This document shows positions 9,953-22,243 of a stretch of 64,000 nt of DNA, in pieces. Both the position numbers and the translations under genes were made by a program. The notes beneath the pieces were generated by a model, which saw only the letters and a program-made list of their open reading frames with translations, made no database searches and had not been told where the DNA came from. How positions within the stretch are numbered: position 1 is the first letter of the stretch; each line of letters opens with the position of its first letter. This DNA comes from Oscheius tipulae. Lineage: Eukaryota; Nematoda; Chromadorea; Rhabditida; Rhabditidae. The DNA is taken from positions 2,480,001 through 2,544,000 of the forward strand of contig JASJZH010000004.1 of the NCBI GenBank assembly GCA_037178975.1. Reading direction: 5' to 3'.

Positions 9953-12900
9953 ATGAGTACGCCGTCAACTAGTAAGTCCAGAAAGAGAACTTTGAAAACT
10001 CCGAAGAAGGAAATATCAGACCATGGTTCGTTTTTAAAAAACTTTTCTCCATAAATCCAGCAAATTGCAGAAGATTCGAGCCCCGATTGTGCAGATAACA
10101 CTGACGAGGAAGATGCGGACGAGCTTTATGGCGAAGAAGGGATCCCGGAACAGTCTCTACCGTCTTCGCGTCTTCTGGAAATGTTGGAAGAGCAAAATGC
10201 AGCGGCTCATGGCGATGAACACGATGTAAGTGCATTTGATTTTGGTTCTCACCAATGTTTCAGACTCCTAGCACTAGTAAAAAGAAAAGAGTGGCTGGCC
10301 TCGATCCACTGGTCAAACTTTTGGAAGAGGATAATAAGATTGATCGAAACTTTTCCTCAACCCACGGTAAGCATTTCACTTCCATCTTGATGCGGAATTT
10401 TTAGACACTGCTTATCTTGCATATGACGAGGAGCATTGGAACCCATTGTTCTTGTATAGACTCCCGTCCGACATTGCCCTACAGAGAATTCACAAATCGG
10501 GAGGGGAAGGTGTCGGAAGAAATGAGGTAGTTCATTCGTTTTTTATCGGATTGCTCTCATATCCAGATCGGAAATGATCTGCAAATGGATACGACTACCA
10601 AAGCAGGAAACAGGCGTGTTTCTGCCTTTATCGTGAATGTCTGTAGCGACAAAAAAGAGCAGATTGGTCAGTACCAGAAGATGGACGGAAAAGTACGTTC
10701 TATCAGGTAAGTTCCTCTATTTTCATTTATCAAGTTCTTGTTCCAGATACTTTTGGAAAGCAAACAACACCCCCGAGAAGTTCCAGGAGCTCTTTGACGA
10801 TTTCGAACGATTCGCCGGCGTTCCGTGCCCCTTTAAGTTGGCCCAGGTCATCAAATTCCCCAATTGCAATCTGAGTATGTCTTCTTGATTTCCTAGCACT
10901 TCGTATTCAGACACATTGCGTATCTCCGATGTCAGTTTGCGCCGATTGAACTATCTGATGGAGATGCTGAGCCTCACACCCGTCGTTGTCACCATTAATC
11001 GCGTCTCGAAGTATATCGAGGAGAAGGAGAAGTTGGCTGGCTATCAATACTCGGTATTTGCCTTTACCTTCTTCCCCTTAATCGATGATACAGATCGACA
11101 AGAAGTCGCTCCAAAAGTGCATGAAGGCACTCGAGAGCGAGGGTCTTCTTCATATTTATGAGACGACGGTGCTGTGTGATGGAGCCCAGAATAAGGTAGA
11201 TTGTTTTGGGAAACTAAATTTATGGAAGGCTGTTCAGATTCAATGCATTTGCCACAGAGATGTGGCTAGTGTAGACGAGCCGATTGTTAAGGAATACATC
11301 GAGAGTACTATAGATCAATATCACAAGGAGGGAAGAGTCTTCCCACACGGACAGCTCAGGTTTGACTTTTTTATTCACATCTTGAGCTTTCACTACCCTA
11401 TTTGGAATCCTTGTATGCTGTCTCGATATCTCTCACATACTTCTTGACATCGTCCGGGCGGAGCCAGTTGGTCAATCCGGCACAGTGGAACCCTACAGCG
11501 TAGGTGACCAAGTGGTAGATTTTGTTGTGAAAGGCAGGGGGATGAATCTTGATGAGGCTTCTGATAAGGTTTGGAATGTCGAAGCAGTCCTTCTTCTCCA
11601 CGTCCTTCATCAGAATGGCCGAGACCCAGGCGACAGCAGTGCGTCCAACTCCTCCGAATCCCTGCAGAATAACGGGTGGAGTAAACTGATCGATGCTCTT
11701 TCTCAGCATCTCAATCTCCTTCTTGGTCAACATCTGGATGCAGTTGGCGAAAGTGTCAATGTTGGGCCAGGTTCCTTCGGGCCAGCTGTCGTAGTGAAAG
11801 AGCGTCACCTGACGGATCTTCTTATCCTCATTATCCTCCTCTTCTGTCGATTTATCCATCTTCTTCTGCACACTGAATGTCTCAGCCTCGTCTGTGCTCG
11901 TCAATTCCATGTCGTAGCTGTAGAATCCCTTGTGGTCATTCTTTTTGAGCAGCTTGATAGTATAGCGGCCATTCTCCAGCGTCATCGAGGAGCCTTCCTT
12001 CATCGGCCAGTAAGCATAGCATTTGTCTGTGTCCGACTCACCAACTTTCTCACTGAGACTCAGAATCAGCTTGACGTTGTCCTTCCAGACGTTGATCCAG
12101 AATCCGAGACAGTTGGCCTTGGTCGGAGCCTGCCAGAGCACGTACTCGTCTCTTTCCAACTTGGCGTATAGGGCAGGCACGTAGTCGTCCGTCTTCACGC
12201 GAAAGTTTTCTCGGATCGGAATCGGCTGACGATTTTTCTCCAGATTGTGCAGGAAGCCGCTGCATTGCAGTTTCGTCTTGTTCATGGCCTCGAAGAGATG
12301 TTGGCGCTTCTTGGAGTCCAGACTGGAGAAGTGCTGGTAGGCATCGGCTGGCTTCTCCTCGGGGTTCAGTGGTAGCAGTCCGAGGCGGGAATGGCCGGGA
12401 GTACTGTAGATACGGCGACCCTTTGTTGGCATCCTTGTGTGATCCAGTTGCCTTGCTAGCTCCTCTATTATAGTTTCTTTTTCACAACAAAACACTTTCA
12501 AAGTTAGTAAACGGGAGCAATTAAAAATTGTACAGTAACTTCCTTCAGCAATAATATTTCTTTCAGGTACTCTGTCAAGAAGAGAGGAGAACTACCAGCA
12601 AATGACAGAGAATCCTCGAAAATGAGCACCGACCGTGTCTTGAAGAGCTTCGATCCTAATCTCCCGATGACCGTCGACAACCGCTTCAACATCTTCCGAG
12701 CCATGGTAAACCTTTTCCATTTAAACATTAGTCCACTCAACTCCAGACCTCCCGTGCGACCGTGATGAAGCACGAGGCCGAAGAAGCTGATGTTACTCTC
12801 GACGATTCGGCGCCAATAGAGGCAGAAGACGACGAGAAGATGGACGTCAAACCGCCGCTGATGCCTCCAGAGGACCCGAATGACATCTCGATGAACACCA

Positions 12901-15900
12901 CCATGTTCGACGATGACTGTGTGCCTCTGCCGCGTTGGTGTACCCCCAATTTCTGTCTGACATCTCATTTTCAGCGATTGACAAAAAGCGAGTGGTAAAG
13001 CTGAACACCTCGATGGCCAATCTTTACGGCTATCAGTCGAAGGCTCTTCGTTTCGGAATCCTCCACGAGATGGCCTATCAGTTTGTCTATGGACACGCCG
13101 TGGAGACGAAGCCAAGCTTTTATGAAAAGTTTGCGCATTATATGATCTTCTGTCAACCAAATTCAGGTTCCCTCTCGGCACACCTCTGGCTCTGTGGCCC
13201 TTCAATCCCGATCCTCACGTCTATGTCGATCAGGAGGACCCGATCCGCTTCATGCCTCCTCTGCCCCCATTCCAGGGACTGCAGAGAGGATGGTTCATGC
13301 TGCAGGACTTTATAACTGCTCTGCCTCTTTCCATCTTCATTCTGGTTGCCTATGTGCCGAAGAATGTCGATAATGGCATCCTGGACGATTATCTGAGACA
13401 CCCGATTCGACGTCACACCGTCATTGGTGATCTCCCCAACGAGTTGCGCATTCCTTTAATCAGAGTGAGCCTTTCAGGTTGTTCTTTCTAACTAAATATA
13501 TAGGATAAAAAGCTATATCGTCAGATTGAGCATCAGCTGCTCTGCCTCTCCGCCATGGGTCTCATGTGTGCCGGAGAGAATCCCGATCCGAAAAGATTCG
13601 TCACACCCGCCTCGGCCATGTTCTTCGTCACCAGAAGGTCAGTCTTTTTTCTTCCATCTCAAAGAGAATACAATTACAGAGGCGAACTGTACGATACGAG
13701 CACGAGTGCCCGTGGATATGCGACAATTTCCGACCCGATCGACTTCTATCAGCGCTACGTGCACGGATTCGATTCTCTCCAGAAAGTCCAAAGATACTGG
13801 CAACATCTTCGAGCCATCGTCCAGTCAACTCCGCTCTCTTTCCGCGTGGATATGGCTCATAGCGAGACGTCTCTTCAGAGACACAAAAAATATAGTCAGG
13901 GTTTATTGGATAAGGTAGCTGACTCGCATTAAGATCAAAACAATAACGACTTTAGAGCAAAGTCACGAAACTGGCCGGAGAAGACGTTTCGACAATTGGA
14001 CCAATGGAGCCGAGAGATGGCTGTGCCGGTTTCGACAGCGCTCTCTTTTTGCATCTACGTCGTCACTGGGATCTGAATCCTCGTCCAAGTGTCTATGTCA
14101 CCTGGTACATTGCCCGATTCAGACATTCTGCCGATCTGGCGCAGGATTTCATCAATCAGAGGTTGTACTTTCCTCGCCATTTTAAGTATCACTTTCAGGG
14201 TTCAAAACCTACAACAAGACTGGAATAGCTTCGTCAAAAGCATGATGCCGAGTGATCTGGATTTGACGAAAAACAAGCGAGCAATAGCCAGCACGACGAC
14301 CATCTACCCGTCGACAAGGGCCTCGATTACAATCGAGCCCAAGAGTAAAACTCGCCTTCAAAGTACGAAAAAGTCGCAGGAGTGGAGGAAGAAGAAACGC
14401 CCGCTGGACAGTGTCGATCTCGTCAGTCAGGAGAGTCGAGTTCATATGCGCTGTCGTTTCAATGCTCGTGAGAAGGACATGCTCATACTGATCCGAGCTG
14501 TCGGCTTTTTCCTCAATCCCGTCTATCGTTTCTGGCTCGATCCGACTGTTCTTCGCGATATCATGCACGACTACATGCCCGAGTCTAGGAGCAAAACTGT
14601 TCAGAGTCTGATGGCAGCCGGTGTTCGTGAGATGGTCAGACCCAACAGACTGGCCTACCTGCAGAGGATTGTCAGGAATCTTTCGACCTTCCCTGAGATG
14701 CGTCAGCTTCGCTATCAGTTGGCTTCTCAGCCTCTGGTATCGCCTCAGGACAAGACGGTCTTTTTTAAGAATGCCTTCGATCTGGCCAACAAACTGCTTT
14801 TCATGTGAGATTACAGTTCATATCTAGGAAAAACAAGTTTAGGGATACCCAGAACATGCCGCACACCTCCACAGACGACGAGGTCTTCCAGAAATTCCTG
14901 ACAGAAGGAGAATTCGTCCTGGCCCCGGAACAGACCCACTCAAATCCGATGCCTCTTCGATCCAGAGCTCCGGTCTCTCTGCCCCACATTCATCATTCTG
15001 TGGCCGTCAATGTTCTCATGGTACTCTTTTTTCGAATTCCTGCCATAATATCGAAATCCAGGGCATTCTGATTCATTGTCATGAGGGAATGATCTCCGAG
15101 AGAATCTTGAGTCAACTGAATGCTACCGTAATCCACAACGCCCTTCAAGTTCTTCGTTCTGACGGTCTTGTCTCGAGGACTCGAACTCTCGATACTTCGC
15201 TGATGGTCGTCACGAAGAACCAGGCTGTTTTGTCTGTCTAGTAAGCCTTTTTATCGACGTTTTCTAACGGAAATCTTCAGTTTCCGCCACTTTTTCGCCC
15301 ATCGATTCCACCCGGACATAATCGAGCAGACAAATCTCATTCTTCGCTCGTTTCCTTACGTAATAGACGGCGAGAAGGAGCAATTCTTGTACAGCGGTGA
15401 TCATGTTGGACTGATCATCGCCGCCAGCAATGCCTTCTACAGCCAGGTTTGTACTCTTTTCGCACAAAGAAATATAAATTCAGAACGATCTAGACGTGGA
15501 AGTGGACCAGGAGATTCTGAACATCTTCGAGGAGGCCTCGACGGAACAACAGCAGTCGACCAAGCAGATTCGCTACCTGGAAAATGCCGACTTGCATCTG
15601 GAAAAGCTTAGCGTCACTCACATTCTCAATGCCAACTTCACTGATTTTGTCAAGGTGGAAGAGCTCGCGGAGATGCTCGACAGGTTCGCTGTTTCCCACT
15701 CTTTTTCTTGTAAAAACAATTTAGATCTCAAGATAAAGAAGAGATCGAGTCGGCAACTCCCAGTGTCATGATTCTGTCCTTCCCAAATGTCAGTCTTCGC
15801 AAACCCATGAACAAGGTCTACACGGCGATCAAGGAAGCCGGAGCGCTGGGTATTGGATTGGAGGATATCGTCAGTCAGACCAAGCTGGGCAAGGAAATGG

Positions 15901-16588
15901 TCAAAGAGGTCATTGAGCACTTGTGGAACGGCAATTGCGTTTGTTTTCATCCTTTTTCTGTACTAGTACTGGATTCAGATCATCGAATGCGGAGTGGATG
16001 CGATTCGTTGGATCACGACCGAGTTCCGCGAAGCCTGGTGTGTCAACGTCTACGACCGGGTTGTCTACCCGAAGCCGTGGACTCTGCCGAGCGGCGGGAT
16101 CTGTCTGCCGACGGTTCGCTGGATGGCCGAGAGCTGTCTGTTCACAATCGTGGCCAATGCGGGCATCACGATGAAGGATCTCCACTTCCGATACGAGTTT
16201 GCTCTCCAGCCTTCTGCCGTCTTCGAATTGGTTAGTATTTTTCTTCTTCTACTAGAAAAAACAATCTCAGGTCAATCTCCTGGTCAAAGCAGAATGCGTG
16301 GAGCTGAAGGAGGAGCAGTTCCAGAACATGGAACTAGCTTCCCCATTCGATGAGGACATTCCAATGACCATATGTACCTATCTCCTTCCGACTGTCGACT
16401 GTGCCGAGAGATTCGGCCGAATCTTCTCCGACGTCTCCCTTCTTCCATCTATGCAGTCAGTATCTCGACCCGAAGACGACTACGTCGACATGGACCCACA
16501 CGACGACAATTCTCACCTCGATCTCCCTTCAGAAGCCGACCAGAAAGGCGTCCATCTGATGGACATGGAAACTATGGACGATTCCTAG
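9953..16588 (+). CDS. GTF3C1: General transcription factor IIIC subunit 1 (TFIIIC220-like)
   Basis: Largest TFIIIC subunit; binds the B box of tRNA genes and recruits TFIIIB and Pol III. ATG at 9953 lies six bases after a TTTCAG acceptor; the stop is at 16586-16588. More than 20 short introns join into one frame of very roughly 1,450 residues, shorter than the human protein of about 2,100. Order-preserving matches to GTF3C1: RRLNYLMEMLSLTPVVVT with KSLQKCMKALESEGLLHIYE (winged helix), PLPPFQGLQRGWFM, LPLSIFILV, RPSVYVTWYIARFRH, FWLDPTVLRDIMHDYMPES. The C terminus has KPWTLPSGGICLPTVRWMAE, GITMKDLHFRYEFALQPSAV and LLPTVDCAERFGRIF, matching the conserved vertebrate ending. The exon ending at 11359 and the one starting at 12567 join in phase (GQLR-YSVKK) across a 1,207-nt intron that contains a whole antisense gene. 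Other introns are as short as 38 nt. TIMMDC1 follows 155 bp downstream. Confidence 0.92.
11398..12432 (-). CDS. Catalytically inactive tyrosine-phosphatase-domain protein, nested gene
   Basis: Single-exon frame of 344 residues from ATG 12432 (MPTKGRRIYS) to the stop at 11398. The frame stays open to 12501, but only non-ATG starts lie there. The fold matches classical PTPs: FRVKTDDYVPALY, WQAPTKANCLGFWINVWKDN (Q-motif region of the N lobe), VTLFHYDSWPEGTWPN (WPD loop) and VILQGFGGVGRTAVAW (P-loop). In an active enzyme the last segment carries HCxxGxxR; here His is Gln and the nucleophilic Cys is Gly (codon GGA), while Gly-Arg-Thr remain. The WPD aspartate is Glu. It therefore should not hydrolyse phosphotyrosine but may bind it. 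Nematodes have large families of small PTP-domain genes, many male-germline expressed and several inactive. The gene lies wholly inside a GTF3C1 intron on the opposite strand and has no introns itself, which fits retroposition. Confidence 0.85.
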   Translation of the reverse strand: MPTKGRRIYSTPGHSRLGLLPLNPEEKPADAYQHFSSLDSKKRQHLFEAMNKTKLQCSGFLHNLEKNRQPIPIRENFRVKTDDYVPALYAKLERDEYVLWQAPTKANCLGFWINVWKDNVKLILSLSEKVGESDTDKCYAYWPMKEGSSMTLENGRYTIKLLKKNDHKGFYSYDMELTSTDEAETFSVQKKMDKSTEEEDNEDKKIRQVTLFHYDSWPEGTWPNIDTFANCIQMLTKKEIEMLRKSIDQFTPPVILQGFGGVGRTAVAWVSAILMKDVEKKDCFDIPNLIRSLIKIHPPAFHNKIYHLVTYAVGFHCAGLTNWLRPDDVKKYVRDIETAYKDSK

Positions 16589-16743
16589 CTTGGTCTCTTG
16601 TATATTTACGTTTTTTTCAAATTTGACAGTTGTTTGTTGAATGCATAAATACTTTACATTTTGTTCTTTTTTTATGTCTTCTACGGTTCCAACCAGTCAA
16701 TATCGATGTTGTTTGTTGCTCGTTGTCATGAAGAATTCAAGGA

Positions 16744-17865
16744 ATGAGCAATGAAAACGCTCCACGGTGGTATTCTTGGGGATACTGGGCTCCGGCGGCA
16801 GGAAAACCAACGACGGAAGTTACAGCAGCAGTGGTGCCAGTCAAAATAGCAGCCCCAGAACAAATTCCATCTACTAGTGTGCGTTTTGAACTATTTTCAC
16901 ATGCTATTTCATTCGATCCGAACGAACGTAATGTTTTAGACACCGCTGAATGAGCCAGCAGCAGATTTAATCCCAGAAACTGGCTGGGAGAGAATAAAAT
17001 CGCTGTACGAGGGACAGAGTATGGAGACGGACGTTGTACAACGAGTACCGTACTTTTTTTAATGTCACAATTCGCCAATTTAGGTGGCTAGGATGTCCTT
17101 TTTCGGTGGATTTATAGTCGGCGGATCGTCTGGCTATCGACAAGCTTCGGCCACCTACGAGATCAACAACGTCGGCCGGAAGTACCTCAGTCCCAGCGAT
17201 TCAATTGTCGGCCTGGTTTCTATTTAGTTTTAGACAAGGAATTTGCAGAAAAGACGTACAGATTACGCCATTCTTCGGTTCGCCAAGTCCGGCTTCGGAA
17301 TGGGTATAAAGGCTGCCGGAATCGCTGGTGTCATTGTGTAAGTTTCCTTATTCTTCATGTTGAAAAACTCCTTTCAGATTGGCAACAACGCACTTGGCCG
17401 CTTACAGAAATCGCTTCAGTACCTGGTATTTCCCGGCATTATCAGGTGCGCTAGCAGTCACACTGCACACAGGTCGCCGCAGAGTGACCAGCTTCTCATA
17501 CCCGTAATTTTCAGCCAGTTTCGGGACACTTTTCGCCTTCCCTCTCGGTCTCCTGGGCAGTGCCAAGGCTTGCGGACTCGGAATCTCTTCCGGGTTCGTC
17601 TCTTCTTCGTTTTCCTAACTTTTCAACGGGTTTCAGACTGACATTGGCCGCCGTGGTTCATCTCTATGCACTGAGCGTCGACAAGTCTGTCAACGACGCG
17701 TACTGGCTGTTCAAGCGCGACTACGAGAAGGAGCTCAATGCGGCAGCCGATTGGGACAGACGGGTCGAAGAGTTGATGAAGGCCGAGAACATTACCTGGA
17801 GACAGACGGCCGTGAAGAAGCTCAAAGAACAAGATGAGGCCAGAATGCGGAATCAAGATGACTAG
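16744..17865 (+). CDS. TIMMDC1: TIMMDC1-like complex I assembly factor (Tim17/22/23 family)
   Basis: Inner-mitochondrial-membrane protein needed to assemble the membrane arm of respiratory complex I. ATG at 16744 is preceded by an ATTCAAG acceptor three bases away; stop at 17863-17865. After an N-terminal proline/alanine stretch comes the family landmark ETGWERIKSLYEGQ. Four hydrophobic segments follow: MSFFGGFIVGGSSGYRQA, KAAGIAGVIVLATTHLAA, ALSGALAVTLHTASFGTLFA and GISSGLTLAAVVHLYAL. The charged tail WDRRVEELMKAENITW resembles the vertebrate tail. One intron appears to be only 33 nt. The gap of 155 bp after GTF3C1, on the same strand, is compatible with an operon. An alternative is a TIM17/22-type import channel, but the ETGW-ER motif favours TIMMDC1. 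Confidence 0.82.
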
Positions 17866-17947
17866 GATTTATGTAGAGCGTAATAGAGTTATGTTACAGT
17901 TTTTTTGTTTGTTAATTGAATTTTTATGTACATTTCACAGCGAGATT

Positions 17948-19315
17948 CTAAACTTGGGGAAGTTCTAATGGGGGAAGAGAGTTGTGTTTCCTCAAGGATT
18001 CCTCATGAGCTACTTTTTCCAGCTCGATCTTTCGCGGATAAACAGGGATTGGAGCTGCTCCCAGCGGCCAGTCCGTTTTCTTCTCACTACGTCGTTTTGC
18101 ACTGAAAAATTTGCCGCAAGAGCATAGGAAGCAGAACTGTTCGCGGTAGGGAGTCAAACAGACGATCGCCAAAAGACAATGGACAATCGGGAAGACCATG
18201 ACGAACCAGGGAAGTACATCCATGGCCGCCTTCATCAAGTTCATCATCGTGTCCTGCATGTTGCTTTCGGAACTCGAATTCGAGCCTGTAAATGGCGGTT
18301 CATAGATCATTGAATGTTTGTGATCCTATACCTCCCATCAACTTTTCCATCAGACCACTCTTCATCAGCCATTTGACGACGATTTTCATCGCGAAACCGA
18401 AGAAGGTGAGCAGGAAGGAGGGGTAATACAAGAAGACGGGGATGAGAGCGTAAGGGAAGAGGAGCCACATGTCCAAGAAGGCCATTGGACGTTTCTGAAA
18501 CGCGTTATTATCTAAACTCATCTATGTTCCGAACTGAACGCACCGGCTTCCCCGGATGGGTCAGTCGGTTAGCGCTCCGGCTACGGCGTCAAAACAGGTC
18601 GGATTCATTTTTACAGTAACAAAGCTGTTCGACCTCTCGAATGTGAACAAGGTCAGTGGAAGGTTTTGGTCCCAGGACCACCCAGAAAATAAGAAACCAA
18701 CCGATCCGGTCTTGGATCTCCGCATAAGAACAAAAATACAGCAACAAGATCCGAAGAGACAGAAGATGAAGTAGACCATGGTCATTTGGAAGAACAGTGT
18801 GTAGGTGACCAGATTGAAGAGCTCGATTGGATTGTACCTGAACTTGACTCATGGACTGCTCAATGCATCCAGACCGACCACCACTGCACCTGCATGTACA
18901 TTGCACTGAAGCAGAAAACGACGAGACTGTTGATCACGACCAGGAGGCAGAAGGCGAAGAAGCAATTGAAGACGCGATTGTGTTCGAAACATGGATTGCA
19001 AGTCAAGAGCATCTGCTCAATGTAGATGAAAAACATTCCAGCTGGGAAGATGGATCGTGTCAGACATTCGACCTGGACCTTCCGGTCACTCCACTCCTGG
19101 TCTCCGATCCAGTTCGGGAATGGAGCCTTCTCCGCATAACTCGAAGTATGAGCCAGATGCAGAAGCCCCCAGACCGAACAGTTGATCACATGCCATCGAA
19201 TTGCGGTCCATTTCATGCGTCTCCCGAAGACGGACATGTAGAGAAGGAGCAGGAGGACGGGTACGGACATACCCACGACCCATCCGAACGTCACGCTGTC
19301 CGGATCCGGAGGCAT
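17948..19315 (-). CDS. Multi-pass membrane protein, uncharacterised
   Basis: Not recognised. ATG at 19315 lies two bases after a TTTTACAG acceptor; stop 17948-17950. Spliced product carries about seven or eight hydrophobic segments: FGWVVGMSVPVLLLLLYMSV, HVINCSVWGLLHLAHTSSY, CFFAFCLLVVINSLVVF, MVYFIFCLFGSCCCIFVLM, LLFPYALIPVFLYYPSFLLT and VLPWFVMVFPIVHCLLAIVC, followed by a basic cytoplasmic tail (SAKRRSEKKTDWP). Introns include 18493-18712, which holds a tRNA-like sequence, and two of about 50 nt. It could be a TLC-like or serpentine-like protein, but no family motif decides. It converges on TIMMDC1 with only 82 bp between the stops. Confidence 0.7.
18543..18620 (+). pseudogene. tRNA-like sequence inside an intron
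   Basis: The segment reads like a tRNA 5' half (CCCCGGATGGGTCAGTCGGT, then TAGCGC), with an A-box-like element. It is followed about 35 nt later by a weak B-box-like GGTCGGATTCA. The stems do not close well and no reliable anticodon can be assigned. It sits antisense in an intron of the membrane-protein gene at 17948-19315. Probably a decayed tRNA or tRNA-derived element. Confidence 0.25.
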
Positions 19316-19949
19316 ATCTGTAAAAAAATTGCTGTCATCTTGTGGATCAAGTGAACTGGGCTAATCAGTGGTAATTCAGATGGGAAATACTGGCGGAAGT
19401 CAGGTGAGAAAGCCTAATTTCCTTTGAGTCTTGTTTTTCTGTTTGTCTCGAATGTTAACCGACCATATTCACAGGCCCTGGACGTCAATTTCCCACATTC
19501 ACAAAGGAGTTGTTTGCCTGTGTTTTGGCAGCTGTGATCAAGTAGGAACATATTGCTAGAATTATAGTCTAGTAGTCTCCTGATCTGAGTTTATGTACTG
19601 AACTTAGAACAACCTGAACTTTGCAGTGAGGTCACGAACACTCGGATATCCAACACGGTTACGCTTACAGCCCATGTTCCCAAGGACAGGGCGGACCTCA
19701 GCTAGTTTCTCATCGCTACCGTTCTTTGATTCTTTAACTAATGACCAGTCCAGAACTAAGAAGACAGCAGAGGGTTATTGGAGTCTGCGTAGTTGTACTC
19801 TTGACCCGAATACGTCTATGGACTATAAGCAATCTCAAGTTCGTATCCTCGACACAGAGCGCTGCGAAATCCGACGCATTGGAAACTTGGTCTTTCCACG
19901 CACTCTGAAAAGAATTCTCTGTGAAGATCATCTACCGAAGTCTATTCGA
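19316..19949. other. Intergenic, no confident feature
   Basis: Apart from the acceptor at 19318-19320, I see only short open frames. A minus-strand frame at 19734-19885 follows a TTTTCAG and could be a terminal exon of the weak gene at 20225-20318, but this is unproven. Confidence 0.4.
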
Positions 19950-20089
19950 TCTAACTATACCTAAATTGGGATAGTACCAGACTTTGAGGGGAGAAGATCA
20001 GAACGCTCTTGTATCGACTTGTGCTCAGACACACAATCTCGACTAAAAAAGTTCGAAGGTTGCAGTTGCGGAGGCAATGATGTGGAAAA

Positions 20090-20318
20090 GGTTCGAGAAT
20101 GAGAAGAGTCTTACAGTAGTCCAAGACAAAGACAGCTCTCTGAAGGCTAATTGCCCCGTAATCATGAGTCAAACGATACTGAGAAAAGGTTTGGTCGATG
20201 ATCGACCAACTCGAACAGACCAACCTGTTCCTCTGGGATAGACAGCTCCACGCTGAATTTTCTGCATCTGCTCGTAGATGGCGATTGACTTGAGGACGCC
20301 CTCTCGAGTAAACGACAT
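20090..20318 (-). CDS. Possible small gene, two candidate exons
   Basis: Weak prediction. A possible first exon at 20318-20225 begins MSFTREGVLKSIAIYEQMQK. It could use a GTTCGA-type donor near 20212 and splice to an exon after a TTCTCAG (YRLTHDYGAISLQRAVFVLD, about 20176-20114). GTTCG donors are used elsewhere in this window. The downstream end is not clear, and a GTTGG donor would instead end the frame almost at once. The product is not recognised. Confidence 0.25.
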
Positions 20319-22243
20319 GACGAGAAAACTATAGAGACGAGGCAAACGGCTCACGCTCCCGCAGTGAGACTGACCAGGTGATTATAACCTCCCCCCTTCT
20401 CCGAGGAGACAACGGCCAATCTCATTACCGCCTTTTCTTTTTTCCAAAAGACCACTCAATGCAGACCGAGGACAGAGTGAGGGACGGATCTCATTGCTGT
20501 CGGTAGCCTTTCCCCCGAAACTATGGCAAAGAATTCTTTAAAGAACACACCCAGATCATTGGAAACAGCTGCTGCAATCAAATCAATCAAAAAAAAATTC
20601 GTTATTCTCATAAAGAGCTCTGTTCTAGTCAGAAATAGACAGCTGGGGACTGACTCACAGTACAGTAGGAAAAACCTAATTTAGGCGAGGCATCCTATTG
20701 CTCTAGAGAGACGCAGACAGGAAGATCAACGTCTCTATAAAAGGTCATGAAATGATGATTTTTTGAGGTACTGTAATACGTCTTCGAAGAGCAACCACTC
20801 GGATTTGGCTGTCTCGACAGAGTATTCAGCCTTTAGTTCTATACCGTAGTCTAGGCTGTGTTTTGTCGAATCTGTTACAGAGTAGCGATCGTGAAGAGAG
20901 CCTTTCACATTAACTTGAGAACAAGTGAAGAGTTTAGAACAAGAACTTCTTTCGATGCTTCAACTGTTTTCCAGTTACTGAAACTGAAAAGGTTCTATGA
21001 GGTTTTGGTCGTTACTCAAACTCCTTGTTACTGAGAGGCCACGCTTCCAATTCTTTGCTGGAATTGGACTATACTGGCTGCTATTCAATTCTGCATAGAT
21101 TGAACGGAAAGTAACACGAGACAACCTGAACGGAACTACCTACTCATACAGAGTGAGGGAGCTACGTTTGGTTTTCCAAGATAGTGAGGAATGTGAAACG
21201 AGGTCTGTCATGAGACTGTGATGCAGTATCAGGCTCTGTCGATCAATCTGTTTAGACAAGAGTCTAACAAGAGGACAGCTACAGTAAAATAGCTCGAGAA
21301 GAGTTAATCGTCAGCTCGATTAGAGAGACTAATGGCGCAAATGAAAGGTTGGAAAGTCAGCAGATTGTTCACTCAGGTGTGATGCCTATAACTGACTATT
21401 TACATTGTTTATGCACATAGAATATTCGACGAGAGCTGTTTGAAACAGCTGAAACTGTGACTTACAAATGATCATTGGCGATGCCATCGTACCAGAAGGG
21501 ACTAGAGGAGAGTCACTCATTGGAAAGTGTTGCTAGGCGCCTGATTAGTTCAGCAGTTTTCAGCGAATTGAATGACGGTCAAGCATACAACTTGCTTTCT
21601 TCGAAACTTGTTTGTTGGAAGTTCAATCTGACGGAAGGTATAGGCGCCAGTGAAACGAAATGTTCTGCTCGATTGAACCTTCAGACAGAGACTGGAAGAT
21701 GATACCAATAACTAACTTTGAGAAGAACGTGACACTGATAGGACTCACTTTTTCTTCGGCAAGAGAACACAGCAGCGGAGTTCTAGGAACCTATGTCCCA
21801 GTCCAGTTCAAATCCAGGAAGTCTATTACTCGTCACAACAGCAGCCAGTCAGAATGACTCTTCTTCGTGACTAGCTGAGCAGGGATTTTGGATCAGGAGT
21901 ATTTCGGTAGATTTGAAGAATGGGCAGAAAGCTGGTTCTAGCATCACTCAGAACATTCAGCTATCCCATGGACATCTTGAAGACAAGGACATCGACAGAA
22001 GCAAACCAAGTCTGTGGCTGAACAAGATAGACAGTCGTTCGAGCTCAGGAGAAGCAGAAGTTCCCCAAGTAAAAACTAGAGAAAAGGAACAAACAGCAAG
22101 TTAGAGCATTTATTTTTGCTGATCACTCTGTAGCGCTAAGCTTCAATTCAGTGACGCCGCGCTGTGTCTCTCCGGCCACTCCACCAGGTCTTTCAGTAGT
22201 GAATGCAGCCCTGGCATCTCTCTTGTAGTCGTACACTGATGTA
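20319..22243. other. Gene-poor stretch of about 1.9 kb
   Basis: No recognisable coding exon, RNA gene or long repeat on either strand. A TATAAAAG string at 20735-20742 has no convincing gene downstream. Short frames such as 21475-21702 show no splice signals or known motifs. It may hold regulatory DNA for neighbouring germline-type genes, but nothing shows this directly. Confidence 0.4.

Noticed and set aside
12433-12501. N-terminal extension of the nested phosphatase
   Set aside because: Extension begins with TTG, not ATG; the first ATG at 12432 is preceded by an AAG and gives a normal PTP-family start.
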